Assembly: GCA_902565325.1 (NCBI GenBank)
Contig: CACFEM010000015.1
Location: 1 to 15,951 of the forward strand
DNA: 15,951 bases
Reading direction: 5' to 3'
DNA from: an uncultured Pelagibacteraceae bacterium
GTDB lineage: Bacteria > Pseudomonadota > Alphaproteobacteria > Pelagibacterales > Pelagibacteraceae
Each line of letters starts with the position of its first letter. The stretch's first letter is position 1. The position numbers were made by a program, and so were the translations under genes. The notes beneath the pieces were generated by a model. That model was given only the letters and a program-made list of their open reading frames with translations, was not told the origin of the DNA and made no database searches. Positions 6,153-13,988 of this stretch are shown here, piece after piece.

Positions 6153-8804
6153 TTAAAAGTTTAAAGATATATCTCTATGAACTGAATTACACCTCGCAAC
6201 AAATTTAGCTTGTTCTTTAGTTAATCTGTTTTGAAGTCTTAGACCAATATTATGTTTGATAACATCATTATATTTAATTAATTCAGGCATCAAATTCTTA
6301 TTAGCATCATCTCTCCATGAAACTTCTAAATTGAAAAGATCGAATGTTTCTGAACTTACTTCAATTAATTTTTGCTCATCTACCTCATCATTATCTATAA
6401 CAGAAATTAAGTCATCTAATTTGTTTGCAAATTCTTCGGTTCCAGAAATTTCTCCTAGCTTTTCAAAAAGATTATCAATTGTTGAGATTGCGTTTTCGTA
6501 ATTTTTATTATCAATATTATATCTTAATTCTTTTATTTCTGGTGAAAGTTCTTTTAATTTTTCATTATCATTTATAAACATTACTATTTGATCCAGAGTT
6601 TCATACGCTTCATCAACATTTTTTCTATATCTTTTAGTTCTTGTGTTTTTTGCTTTGTGCAATATTTCAAACTCTCCATTTTTAGCTTTCCAACTTTCAG
6701 GAACTTTATTTTGAAGTTCTTTAATTTCTAGCTCGTAATTCTCAATCTTTAATTCTAATTTATTTTTATCTGACAAGTCATCATCATCTAAATTTCTAAT
6801 TTCAGCTTTTGTTTTTTTAATTTTCTGGTCTATTTTTCTAATTTTTTTCTCAATTTTTCTTACATTGAAATGCAAGTCCCTATAATCTTTTGTAAATAAT
6901 TCATATTCTTCCTCTGTTTTTTGAAGTTTTTTAACAATGGCAAAAGTCCCAAGAGCATTATCAAAATGCTCTTCAAAAATATCTAATTTATCCATTGGAA
7001 GATTTGCGGGAGTTAATTTCTGCATGTTTTTTATTGCACTAGTAATTCTTTGTTCTTCAGTGTTGTAAATCGCAAATTTGTACTCTTGTAAGCAATATTG
7101 TAGCTTTGGATTCATCGGTGGTGGAGCAACGTTCGAAGTTAAATATGTTCTTGCTGGCAAGTAATTTACTAATGATGGATAGAAACCAACAATTCCAAGA
7201 CCTATTAATTGTAAAATAATGAATGGAACAACACCTTTCCAAATATTTAAAGTAGTAACAAGTTTTGAAGCTACACCTTTTAAGTAAAACAATGCAAAAC
7301 CAAATGGTGGTGTTAAAAATGAGGTTTGTAAATTTACTCCAATCATTACACCAAGCCAAATTGCACTTACATTAGCTCCTGGTTCAGCTAATAATATCGG
7401 AGCAATGATAGGAACAACAACAACGGCTATTTCTATAAAATCAAGAAAGAAACCCAGTAAAAAAATCACTGCCATTACAACAATAAACTGTGTCCAAAAT
7501 CCCCCTGGCAAATCTTGAAGAAAATCTCTTACTAGCTCTTCACCTCCAAACGCTCTAAATCCAGAGGTTAACATTGCAGCTCCTAATAAAATTATAAAGA
7601 CCATTGAAGTCGTTACACATGTTTCTGTAACAACCTCTCTTAAAACATTCTCAATTTTGTATGCTCTCCAAAAACTCCAAACAATTCCAATTAAAAAAGT
7701 AATAGTAAAAAATCCTGTGATAAAAATTGCTGTAAGATCTCTAGTTTCTACAGCCTTAATATTTAAATTATAATTCTTAGATAAAATATAAATTGGAATG
7801 ACAGATAAAATTGCAATTATAATTGGATAGTAAGCATCTTTTTTTCCTTTATGTAAACGATAACCAGCCATCATGGTTGCACCTATTGCTCCAATTGATC
7901 CAGCTTGATTAACGGTTGCAATACCTAAAAGTATAGATCCTAAAACTGCAAAAATTAAAGCAAGGGGAGGAATAATTACTATTAAAACCTTAATCCAAAA
8001 TTTTGAATCAAAATTTCCTTTAAATGGAACGGGAGGAGCTGCCTTGGGATTTAGTCTTGCGTATACAAATACATAAATCATATACAAACCAACCAAAACT
8101 AAACCAGGTAATAATGCTCCCAAAAACATATCTCCTGCAGAAGTAGATCCCACTCTAAATTCTCCGGGCATATTAAATTCACCAGTTAAAATTTTGTAAT
8201 CAGTCTGACGCATAGTATTTGCAACGTCCGCTGCGCTAGCTAATTGATCGGCTATAATAATTAATACAATTGATGGAGGTATAATTTGCCCAAGTGTTCC
8301 TGATGAACAAACAATTCCACTTGCTAGACTTTTATCATATTTATTATTAAGCATTGTGGGTAATGATATTAATCCCATTGCTATTACTGTTGCGCCAACA
8401 ATACCCGTGGTAGCTGCAAGTAACGCTCCAACAAAAATTACTGATATTCCTAAGCCTCCAGGGATAGGTCCAAACAACTGCCCCATCGTAACTAAAAGAT
8501 CTTCCGCAATTTTTGATTTTTGCAGCATGATCCCCATGAAAATAAATAAAGGAATTGCAATTAAAGTATCAGTTTCTACATCCCAGTAGTTACTCCTAAA
8601 GTTTGTAATACCGGCGGTTAACCATTCTTTGGGACCATCAACAGCAAAATAAGCACTACTATCTCCTGTAAATAAGTAACCAAAAAAAGCAGCAAGCCCG
8701 ATTGAAATTATTGCTGATCCAGGTAATGCAAAAGCTACTGGAAAACCAGAAGCTAATGCTCCAATCATTATAATTACAAGTAAAGCTAAAAATAAATGTT
8801 CCAT
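6153..8804 (-). CDS. TRAP transporter large permease DctM with long coiled-coil C-terminal tail
   Basis: The large, ion-coupled membrane subunit of a TRAP carboxylate importer. Typical DctM proteins have about 430 residues; this one has 883. The DctM core fills roughly residues 1-558 with hydrophobic helices and the hallmark segments SSGTLGQIIPPSI and LQTSFLTPPFGFALFYLKG. It is enlarged by a loop and extra helices at about 311-381 (YRLHKGKKDAYY to FWRAYK). After PARTYL the protein becomes entirely hydrophilic for about 320 residues. This tail is rich in Lys, Glu and Ile, with a strong heptad-like coiled coil at about 640-705 (KIEKKIRKIDQKIKK) and several acidic helices. The start is three bases after the DctQ stop, and the MFS start is three bases after its own stop. 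The tail is in frame without interruption, so it is not a sequencing fusion visible here. Transport role is confident; tail function is unknown. Confidence 0.92.
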   Translation of the reverse strand: MEHLFLALLVIIMIGALASGFPVAFALPGSAIISIGLAAFFGYLFTGDSSAYFAVDGPKEWLTAGITNFRSNYWDVETDTLIAIPLFIFMGIMLQKSKIAEDLLVTMGQLFGPIPGGLGISVIFVGALLAATTGIVGATVIAMGLISLPTMLNNKYDKSLASGIVCSSGTLGQIIPPSIVLIIIADQLASAADVANTMRQTDYKILTGEFNMPGEFRVGSTSAGDMFLGALLPGLVLVGLYMIYVFVYARLNPKAAPPVPFKGNFDSKFWIKVLIVIIPPLALIFAVLGSILLGIATVNQAGSIGAIGATMMAGYRLHKGKKDAYYPIIIAILSVIPIYILSKNYNLNIKAVETRDLTAIFITGFFTITFLIGIVWSFWRAYKIENVLREVVTETCVTTSMVFIILLGAAMLTSGFRAFGGEELVRDFLQDLPGGFWTQFIVVMAVIFLLGFFLDFIEIAVVVVPIIAPILLAEPGANVSAIWLGVMIGVNLQTSFLTPPFGFALFYLKGVASKLVTTLNIWKGVVPFIILQLIGLGIVGFYPSLVNYLPARTYLTSNVAPPPMNPKLQYCLQEYKFAIYNTEEQRITSAIKNMQKLTPANLPMDKLDIFEEHFDNALGTFAIVKKLQKTEEEYELFTKDYRDLHFNVRKIEKKIRKIDQKIKKTKAEIRNLDDDDLSDKNKLELKIENYELEIKELQNKVPESWKAKNGEFEILHKAKNTRTKRYRKNVDEAYETLDQIVMFINDNEKLKELSPEIKELRYNIDNKNYENAISTIDNLFEKLGEISGTEEFANKLDDLISVIDNDEVDEQKLIEVSSETFDLFNLEVSWRDDANKNLMPELIKYNDVIKHNIGLRLQNRLTKEQAKFVARCNSVHRDISLNF

Positions 8805-8807
8805 TAT

Positions 8808-9791
8808 TTAATTCTTTAAAAGTTTATGAATGCTACTCATAAAGTAGCTAGTGAATTGAGTTAACATACTTACTGCAAACACAGCTAAATAAACTGCCAT
8901 TAGATAAAGTAAATATAATCCGTTTGAACCTTGCTGCGTAATTTCAAATGAAATTACAGGACCATTGATGATACTAGCTTTGCCCCCCATGCCTAAAAAT
9001 ATTACAATCAAACATAAAGGAATTCCTAGAGTTAATGATCCAATTGCATTAGTCCATGCTTTTTTACGTTCGCTAAAACCAGTATAAAGAACATCAACTC
9101 TAACGTGGCCCTCATGAATTAACGCATAAGCGCTTGCAAATAAATAAAGGGCTGCATACCAAAAACGAACTAAGTCACCTTGGAATGCCTGTTCGTACTG
9201 AAATATGAACCTTGAGAGAACTATCAAAAATTCACTTCCAACCACTAAAACTGCTAACCAAATAAAGCCTACAGATCTTGTAAAATAACCAATTACAAAA
9301 GAAGCTAATATTAAAGGAAAGTGTATATATGTGATCCTGAAAGCGGGTATTACTAAATTAATTTTAAGTTGTTCTCCAAAAATTGGCTCAACTAGTTTTT
9401 CTACTACCATGAATGAGATTAAAAAGTCTGCTACTCCAACAATTAGTACAGCCCAGAAAGAGGACCTCACTACATAAGCTGTAATTTTCGATAAGATCTC
9501 AGAGTCTGTTTGTAATGTTTGTTTTATAGATTTTAAAACAAAAAATATAACTCCTACTAAAGATACAAAATAAAATAGTAATTGAATATACGATAAATTT
9601 ATTGAAAGCCCCTCTAAAGGCTTATTTAATTTTTTAAATCCAAATAATTCATAATGAGCAAAAAGTTTTTTAACTCCTGGCCAATCAAACCAAACTGTTA
9701 AAACATTATTGACTAAAAAAACAAAAGTTAAAGCTAAGATAGAATAACTAAATATTCTTATTAAAATAGATAAGTTATTTTTCGCCATCAT
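8808..9791 (-). CDS. TRAP transporter small permease DctQ (enlarged)
   Basis: The small membrane subunit that pairs with DctM. At 327 residues it is well above the usual 160-200. The DctQ core is in the C-terminal half: a helix around FIWLAVLVVGSEFLIVLSR, then ALIHEGHVRVDVLY, the conserved loop after helix 2, then SERKKAWTNAIGS and two more helices. The first ~160 residues add about four further hydrophobic segments. The start could be Met1 or Met2 of MMAKNN; neither has a strong Shine-Dalgarno sequence. The gene follows a terminator-like hairpin after the binding-protein gene and is three bases ahead of dctM. Enlarged DctQ subunits are known in the mannitol/chloroaromatic TRAP branch, which fits the binding protein here. 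Confidence 0.88.
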   Translation of the reverse strand: MMAKNNLSILIRIFSYSILALTFVFLVNNVLTVWFDWPGVKKLFAHYELFGFKKLNKPLEGLSINLSYIQLLFYFVSLVGVIFFVLKSIKQTLQTDSEILSKITAYVVRSSFWAVLIVGVADFLISFMVVEKLVEPIFGEQLKINLVIPAFRITYIHFPLILASFVIGYFTRSVGFIWLAVLVVGSEFLIVLSRFIFQYEQAFQGDLVRFWYAALYLFASAYALIHEGHVRVDVLYTGFSERKKAWTNAIGSLTLGIPLCLIVIFLGMGGKASIINGPVISFEITQQGSNGLYLLYLMAVYLAVFAVSMLTQFTSYFMSSIHKLLKN

Positions 9792-9817
9792 ATTAAATCT
9801 TTTATTGATATATAAAA

Positions 9818-9841
9818 AGAGGGCCCATTTAAGGGCCCTCT
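9818..9841 (-). terminator. Terminator/attenuator hairpin between binding-protein and dctQ genes
   Basis: Read on the minus strand: GAGGGCCC, six-base loop TTAAAT, GGGCCCTC, followed immediately by TTTTT. This is an 8-bp perfect stem (9 with the flanking A-T pair), nearly all GC in an AT-rich region, with a U tract. It has the form of an intrinsic terminator for transcription coming from the binding-protein gene. Because dctQ and dctM lie just downstream with no obvious new promoter, partial read-through is likely. The stem may also protect the 3' end of the upstream message. Confidence 0.85.
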
Positions 9842-9860
9842 AGTAATAATTAGAATTAAA

Positions 9861-10985
9861 TTATACTCCTAATGCTCTATTTCTTTGAGCAACATATGGC
9901 CCGTCAGACAAGTTAGTCCAAGCACCAATTTCCTTACGACCTTTAACAAAGGCAGCATGTACTTTCTTAGCAAGAGCGCTATGTTGTTGAACTTCATCGA
10001 AAACTTCAGCAGCACCTTTAGCGAAAGCATCGTAAACTTTATCGTTAAACTTCTCTAGTTTAACTCCACTTTCGTTAACTAATCGCGCTAGTGCAGCTCC
10101 GTTTTTAGCATTATATTCAGCCATTGTAGTTGTGTCAGCCCAATCACATGCAGTTTTAATAATTAACTGATCTGATTTTGACAAACTAGTAAACCAAGAT
10201 TTGTTAACTCCACAAGCTAGTGTAGATCCTGGTTCATGCATTCCTGGATAGTAATAATACTTAGCAGCTTCCTGGAACTTCATAGCCTCATCATTCCAAG
10301 GTCCTACCCATTCTGTTGCATCAATTGCACCTGAAACAAGGTTTTCATAAATTTGTCCACCAGGTAGTGAAATTGGAGAACCACCTAGTTTTCCAAGTAC
10401 TTGTCCACCTAATCCAGGCATACGCATTTTTAAACCTTTAAAGTCATTCGCTGATCTAATTTTCTTATTAAACCAACCACCCATTTGCACTCCAGTATTA
10501 CCAGCTGCAAAACTTTGTGTTCCAAAATCATCTGTTAATTCGTCCCAAAGTTCTTGTCCACCAGCAAATTTTAACCACGCATTCATTTCAGCATATGTGA
10601 AACCAAATGGAACCGCAGTAAAATAACCAAAAGCAGGGTGTTTTTTAACCCAGTAGTAATCAGCACCGTGATACATTTGCGAGTTACCTGATGCAACTTC
10701 GTCAAATGAGTCAAATGCTTTTACCCTTTCGTTAGCAGCATAATAAGTAACTTGAATTCTACCGTCACTCATATCGCTTAATCTTTGAGCAAGTCTTTGT
10801 GCACCAGTTCCTAGGCCTGGAAAATCTCTAGGCCAAGTAGCTACCATAGAAGCTTCAACTCTTTCTTTGGCAACAGCTGGAGCAGATAAAGCAACAGCAG
10901 CAACACCAGTTGCAGCTGCAGTTTTAAAGAACTTACGCCTTGAAGGTGATTTAGAAACCTTCAATGATTTTTTTTCTTTAATCAT
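9861..10985 (-). CDS. TRAP transporter periplasmic substrate-binding protein, TakP-like
   Basis: A 374-residue solute-binding protein exported by the Tat pathway: SRRKFF with Arg16-Arg17, a hydrophobic Ala/Val stretch, and cleavage probably after AVA (residue 39). The mature part follows the DctP/TakP family of alpha-keto acid or other carboxylate binders: ATWPRDFPGLGTGAQR at the first strand, GVQMGGWF (Gln167), MRMPGLGG (Arg188) and DATEWVGPWND (Glu225-Trp226). By recollection of TakP, the arginine clamps the substrate carboxylate and the Gln/Glu/Trp set lines a Na+-linked site. The frame extends to a TTG at 11021, but ATG 10985 has an AGGAGA 5 bases upstream and matches the start of the paralogue at 15800. 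A terminator hairpin follows, then dctQ and dctM. Likely substrate class is a 2-oxo acid; this is inference. Confidence 0.93.
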   Translation of the reverse strand: MIKEKKSLKVSKSPSRRKFFKTAAATGVAAVALSAPAVAKERVEASMVATWPRDFPGLGTGAQRLAQRLSDMSDGRIQVTYYAANERVKAFDSFDEVASGNSQMYHGADYYWVKKHPAFGYFTAVPFGFTYAEMNAWLKFAGGQELWDELTDDFGTQSFAAGNTGVQMGGWFNKKIRSANDFKGLKMRMPGLGGQVLGKLGGSPISLPGGQIYENLVSGAIDATEWVGPWNDEAMKFQEAAKYYYYPGMHEPGSTLACGVNKSWFTSLSKSDQLIIKTACDWADTTTMAEYNAKNGAALARLVNESGVKLEKFNDKVYDAFAKGAAEVFDEVQQHSALAKKVHAAFVKGRKEIGAWTNLSDGPYVAQRNRALGV

Positions 10986-10990
10986 TAGTC

Positions 10991-10996
10991 TCTCCT
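10991..10996 (-). promoter_or_regulatory. Shine-Dalgarno site fixing the TakP-like start
   Basis: AGGAGA on the minus strand lies five bases before ATG 10985. Together with conservation of MIK.KKSLK at the paralogous start (15800, which has its own AGGAGA at 15810-15805), this rules against the longer TTG start at 11021. Confidence 0.8.
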
Positions 10997-11001
10997 CATA
11001 T

Positions 11002-11015
11002 AAGTTAATTAACTT
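11002..11015 (-). promoter_or_regulatory. 14-bp palindrome in leader of TakP-like gene
   Basis: AAGTTAATTAACTT is a perfect palindrome lying just upstream of the ribosome-binding site. A near-identical palindrome sits in the same place before the second TRAP binding protein (15812-15825). A half copy (AGTTAATTAC) follows at about 11021-11030. It could be an operator for a shared repressor; because the sequence is all A/T but for four bases, chance contributes. Confidence 0.35.
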
Positions 11016-11113
11016 TAGCAAGTTAATTACAAATAGATGTTTAAGTCTATAACAAAAATAGCTAAACCTAATGGTATTACAATCTGAGGTAGTAAATTAG
11101 AGATTAATTAAAA

Positions 11114-11290
11114 TTATTTTTTGTCAAAGAAGGCTTCGTACACCATCATGAAAATTGCAATTGCCATCAAAATATAAACTGGCAAGACATCAAAGAAACC
11201 AATCATAGTTGATCTTGTTAAAGTGGTAGCCAAGCCAACTAGAAATGCAGTTGCAAGTAAAGTTCCTAAAAATACTGTAAATTTTTGCAT
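11114..11290 (-). CDS. 58-residue two-helix membrane protein, function unknown
   Basis: A short gene that ordinary length cut-offs miss. It starts with ATG at 11290, directly abutting the amidase stop (zero spacing), and ends with TAA at 11114. The product begins MQKFTVFLGTLLATAFLVG, has a first hydrophobic helix at about residues 4-22, a short polar turn (TTLTRSTM), a second helix around residues 33-52 (DVLPVYILMAIAIFMMVYEA) and a charged tail FFDKK. The pattern of two membrane helices, the ATG-stop abutment and its position at the end of the second TRAP operon support a real gene. I do not recognise a family. It might be a small accessory or stabilising subunit of the transporter, but nothing in the sequence proves this. 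Confidence 0.7.
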   Translation of the reverse strand: MQKFTVFLGTLLATAFLVGLATTLTRSTMIGFFDVLPVYILMAIAIFMMVYEAFFDKK

Positions 11291-12619
11291 TTAATTATTA
11301 CATTCCTTTTCTAGCCAATTAGCAACACCTAAAAATCTATGATCATCATATTTTGCACCAATTAATTGAACACCTAATGGCATTTTACCCTCTCCTTGTA
11401 AAAGTGGAAGGGAAATGCATGGAGTTCCTAAATAAGACCATACTTTATTGAATTCTGCAGAGCCAGTACTCTTCAAGCTTTTAGGAGCAACACCTGGACT
11501 AGATGGTGATAATACCCCATGATAATCTTCAAATACTTCTTCATAAGACTCATAACTTCTTTTCATAAAATCTATGGCTTCTGCATACTCTTTTGCTGAA
11601 TGTTTATTGCCTTTGACAATGGCATCTTGCATGGGTTTAGATAATTTTTTTTTATACTTTTTATAATATAATCCAAAATTGTTTGCTAAATCTGTTTCAT
11701 AAATTATTTGATGATACTTATGAATGTCTTTAAAATAAGATGGAGTGTCAAAAATTTCGATATTTTTTTTAAAAGATTTAATAAAATATTCAAAAGCTTC
11801 TCTAGATTTCTTTTCAATATTTTTCCAATGATCTGTTTTATAAAAAATAAATTTTGGCTCAAATAATGGCCCTTTTTTTGTTTCTTCAAGTATACCATCA
11901 GCTGAATAGTAAACAGTTGCAGTATCAAATTTATCTTTTTTAATTAAAACTTTTGCAAGTAGTGCTACATCCTCAACTGTTTTACCAAATAAACCAATGT
12001 GATCTAATTTTTCAGAAGTTTTAAGCACTCCATTTCTTGAAATAAGTCCATAAGTTGGTTTGTACCCAACAACACCACAGTAAGATGCTGGTCTTATAAC
12101 CGAACCACCAGTTTGAGATCCTATTGATAAAGGTGCCATAAATGATGCGACAGCAGCAGCAGAACCACTTGATGAACCGCCCGGAGTTCTAGAATGATCA
12201 TGTGGATTGGTTGTTTTAGGAGGACCAAGATAAGCTAATTCAGCTGTTGCAGTTTTGCCCATTACAATTGCACCAGCTGCTAAAAGCAAATCGATAATTT
12301 CTGCATTTTGTGAATAAGATTTTCCTTTCCTGATAACTGTTCCACATTCTGTTGGCATATCAATTGTTCCAACAATATCTTTTACAGCTACAGGAATACC
12401 ATGCAAAGGTCCCGTAGGTTTTCCTGATCTTCTGTATTCATCAGCCTCTGCAGCTTTTTCTAGTAAAAGTTTTTTATCAAAATGTGCCCAAGCTTTTACA
12501 TCTTTTTCAAATTTTTCTACTCTCTCAATATATCTTTCACAAAGCTCAACAGATGTAAGTTGTGAATCTTTAATTTTTGAAACAAGCTCTTCAGCCTTCA
12601 AAGAAAATATATTTGTCAT
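11291..12619 (-). CDS. Amidase-signature family hydrolase
   Basis: A 442-residue amidase of the GatA/AtzF/FAAH superfamily, hydrolysing a C-N amide bond to carboxylate plus ammonia or amine. The Ser-cisSer-Lys triad is visible: Lys80 in VAVKD, Ser149 in the glycine/serine-rich GGSSSGSAAAVA (147-158) and nucleophile Ser173 in GSQTGGS. The 24-residue spacing between the two serines equals that in characterised members. No signal peptide, so it is cytoplasmic. It is unlikely to be the tRNA amidotransferase GatA, since no gatB or gatC is nearby and the C-terminal half is short and divergent. It starts seven bases after the dctM stop and abuts the 58-residue gene, so it belongs to the second TRAP operon and probably acts on what that transporter imports. 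The precise substrate is unknown. Confidence 0.92.
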   Translation of the reverse strand: MTNIFSLKAEELVSKIKDSQLTSVELCERYIERVEKFEKDVKAWAHFDKKLLLEKAAEADEYRRSGKPTGPLHGIPVAVKDIVGTIDMPTECGTVIRKGKSYSQNAEIIDLLLAAGAIVMGKTATAELAYLGPPKTTNPHDHSRTPGGSSSGSAAAVASFMAPLSIGSQTGGSVIRPASYCGVVGYKPTYGLISRNGVLKTSEKLDHIGLFGKTVEDVALLAKVLIKKDKFDTATVYYSADGILEETKKGPLFEPKFIFYKTDHWKNIEKKSREAFEYFIKSFKKNIEIFDTPSYFKDIHKYHQIIYETDLANNFGLYYKKYKKKLSKPMQDAIVKGNKHSAKEYAEAIDFMKRSYESYEEVFEDYHGVLSPSSPGVAPKSLKSTGSAEFNKVWSYLGTPCISLPLLQGEGKMPLGVQLIGAKYDDHRFLGVANWLEKECNN

Positions 12620-12626
12620 TTAATTT

Positions 12627-13988
12627 TTACTGTGCAAATAATAATTCTGGTAACCATAGAGCTATTCCTGGAAACATATACATCAAAAACATTGCAAAAA
12701 TAACAATTGCTAAAAATGGCATGATACCTCTAAATATATCTAAAAGTTCCACAGCTGTTTTTTGAACGCCTTTTAAATAATATGCTGACATTGCCATCGG
12801 TGGAGTTAAAAAGGATGTTTGAAGATTTAATGCAATTAACATAGCAAAGAAGTATGGATTAACTCCAAATACTTCTAGCAGGGGTAAAAATATAGGCACG
12901 AAAATAATTAAAATTTCTGTCCATTCAAGAGGCCAGCCTAAAAGGAAAATTATAATTTGAGTGATTACTAAAAATTGCCATGTTGAAATATTTATTGATG
13001 TGAAAAAATGTTCAAATACTTCATGTCCACCTAGATAAGAAAATACAGATGAAAAAGTCCAAGAACCTATAAACAACCACATAATCATTGCAGTTGTTTT
13101 GGCAGTTAAAAATACTGACTCTTTGAAATTTTGCCATTTTAAAGTTTTATAAAACCAGGATAAAATTAAAGCCCCAAATGCTCCTGCTGCTGCAGCTTCG
13201 GCTGGTGTTGCTATTCCAGCTAAAATTGTACCAAGAACCAACATTATTAATCCAAATAAAGGAACAAAAGATACTAGTACCTCTTTTAAAATTTCACCTG
13301 TTGGCGGGATGTCTTCTTTTGGTGGTCTTGGTGCTATTGAAGGATTTAACCAAGCCCTTGTAACTGCGTAAGCAATATAAAGACCAGCTAATAATAGTCC
13401 TGGAAATATTGCAGCTGCAAAAAGTCTTAACGGTGACAATTGTGCAATTACTGAATAAACAATTAACATAATACTTGGAGGGATTAAGATACCCAAGCAT
13501 CCACCAGAGCAAATAATTCCTGACGCAAATTTTTTATCATATCCAGCTTTCACCATTGCTGGCCACGCCAGTAATCCCATTAGAGTAACAACTGCTCCAA
13601 TAATTCCTGTTGCCGTAGAAAATAAAGTACAAGTAATCAAAGCAGCTACTGCCATCGACGCAGGAAGTCTGTGGGCAGCTAATCTTATAGCAAAAAATAG
13701 TTTTGCAACTATTCCTGCTCTTTCAACCAAATAACCCATAAACAAAAATAATGGTACAGCTGTAAGAACATTATTATCCATAACTGTGTATGTGTTTTGA
13801 ACAAATAATTGGAAAATTCTGTTATCAAAAATATGCTCCATCATTGTTGCATCAAAATAAGCATAATAACCAAAGCCAATCCCCATCGCCATTAATGTAA
13901 AAGCAATTGGAAAGCCTAAAAGAACTGCGAACAAAAATAGTCCCATCATTAAAATAGCTACCTCTGGATTAGTAAGACTAAATAACAT
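12627..13988 (-). CDS. TRAP transporter large permease DctM
   Basis: A 453-residue membrane protein of ordinary DctM length with about 12 hydrophobic helices. Hallmarks are SGGCLGILIPPSIMLIV in the first half and LQTSFLTPPMAMSAYYLKGV near the C-terminus; the latter is characteristic of the mannitol/chloroaromatic (FcbT3-like) branch. It carries substrate and coupling ion across the inner membrane after delivery by the binding protein. Its ATG overlaps the end of dctQ by 11 bases, indicating translational coupling, and the amidase gene starts seven bases after its stop. Compared with the other DctM in this window it lacks both the mid-protein insertion and the long hydrophilic C-terminal tail, so it is a useful reference for where those begin. 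Confidence 0.94.
   Translation of the reverse strand: MLFSLTNPEVAILMMGLFLFAVLLGFPIAFTLMAMGIGFGYYAYFDATMMEHIFDNRIFQLFVQNTYTVMDNNVLTAVPLFLFMGYLVERAGIVAKLFFAIRLAAHRLPASMAVAALITCTLFSTATGIIGAVVTLMGLLAWPAMVKAGYDKKFASGIICSGGCLGILIPPSIMLIVYSVIAQLSPLRLFAAAIFPGLLLAGLYIAYAVTRAWLNPSIAPRPPKEDIPPTGEILKEVLVSFVPLFGLIMLVLGTILAGIATPAEAAAAGAFGALILSWFYKTLKWQNFKESVFLTAKTTAMIMWLFIGSWTFSSVFSYLGGHEVFEHFFTSINISTWQFLVITQIIIFLLGWPLEWTEILIIFVPIFLPLLEVFGVNPYFFAMLIALNLQTSFLTPPMAMSAYYLKGVQKTAVELLDIFRGIMPFLAIVIFAMFLMYMFPGIALWLPELLFAQ

Noticed and set aside
7057..7359. 100-codon frame on the same strand within dctM
   Set aside because: Overlaps the highly conserved DctM C-terminal helices in another frame; Cys/Trp-rich translation typical of a shadow frame.
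10986..11021. TTG start extending the TakP-like protein by 12 residues
   Set aside because: The extension would translate the palindrome and Shine-Dalgarno region; the paralogue at 15800 starts at the equivalent of ATG 10985.
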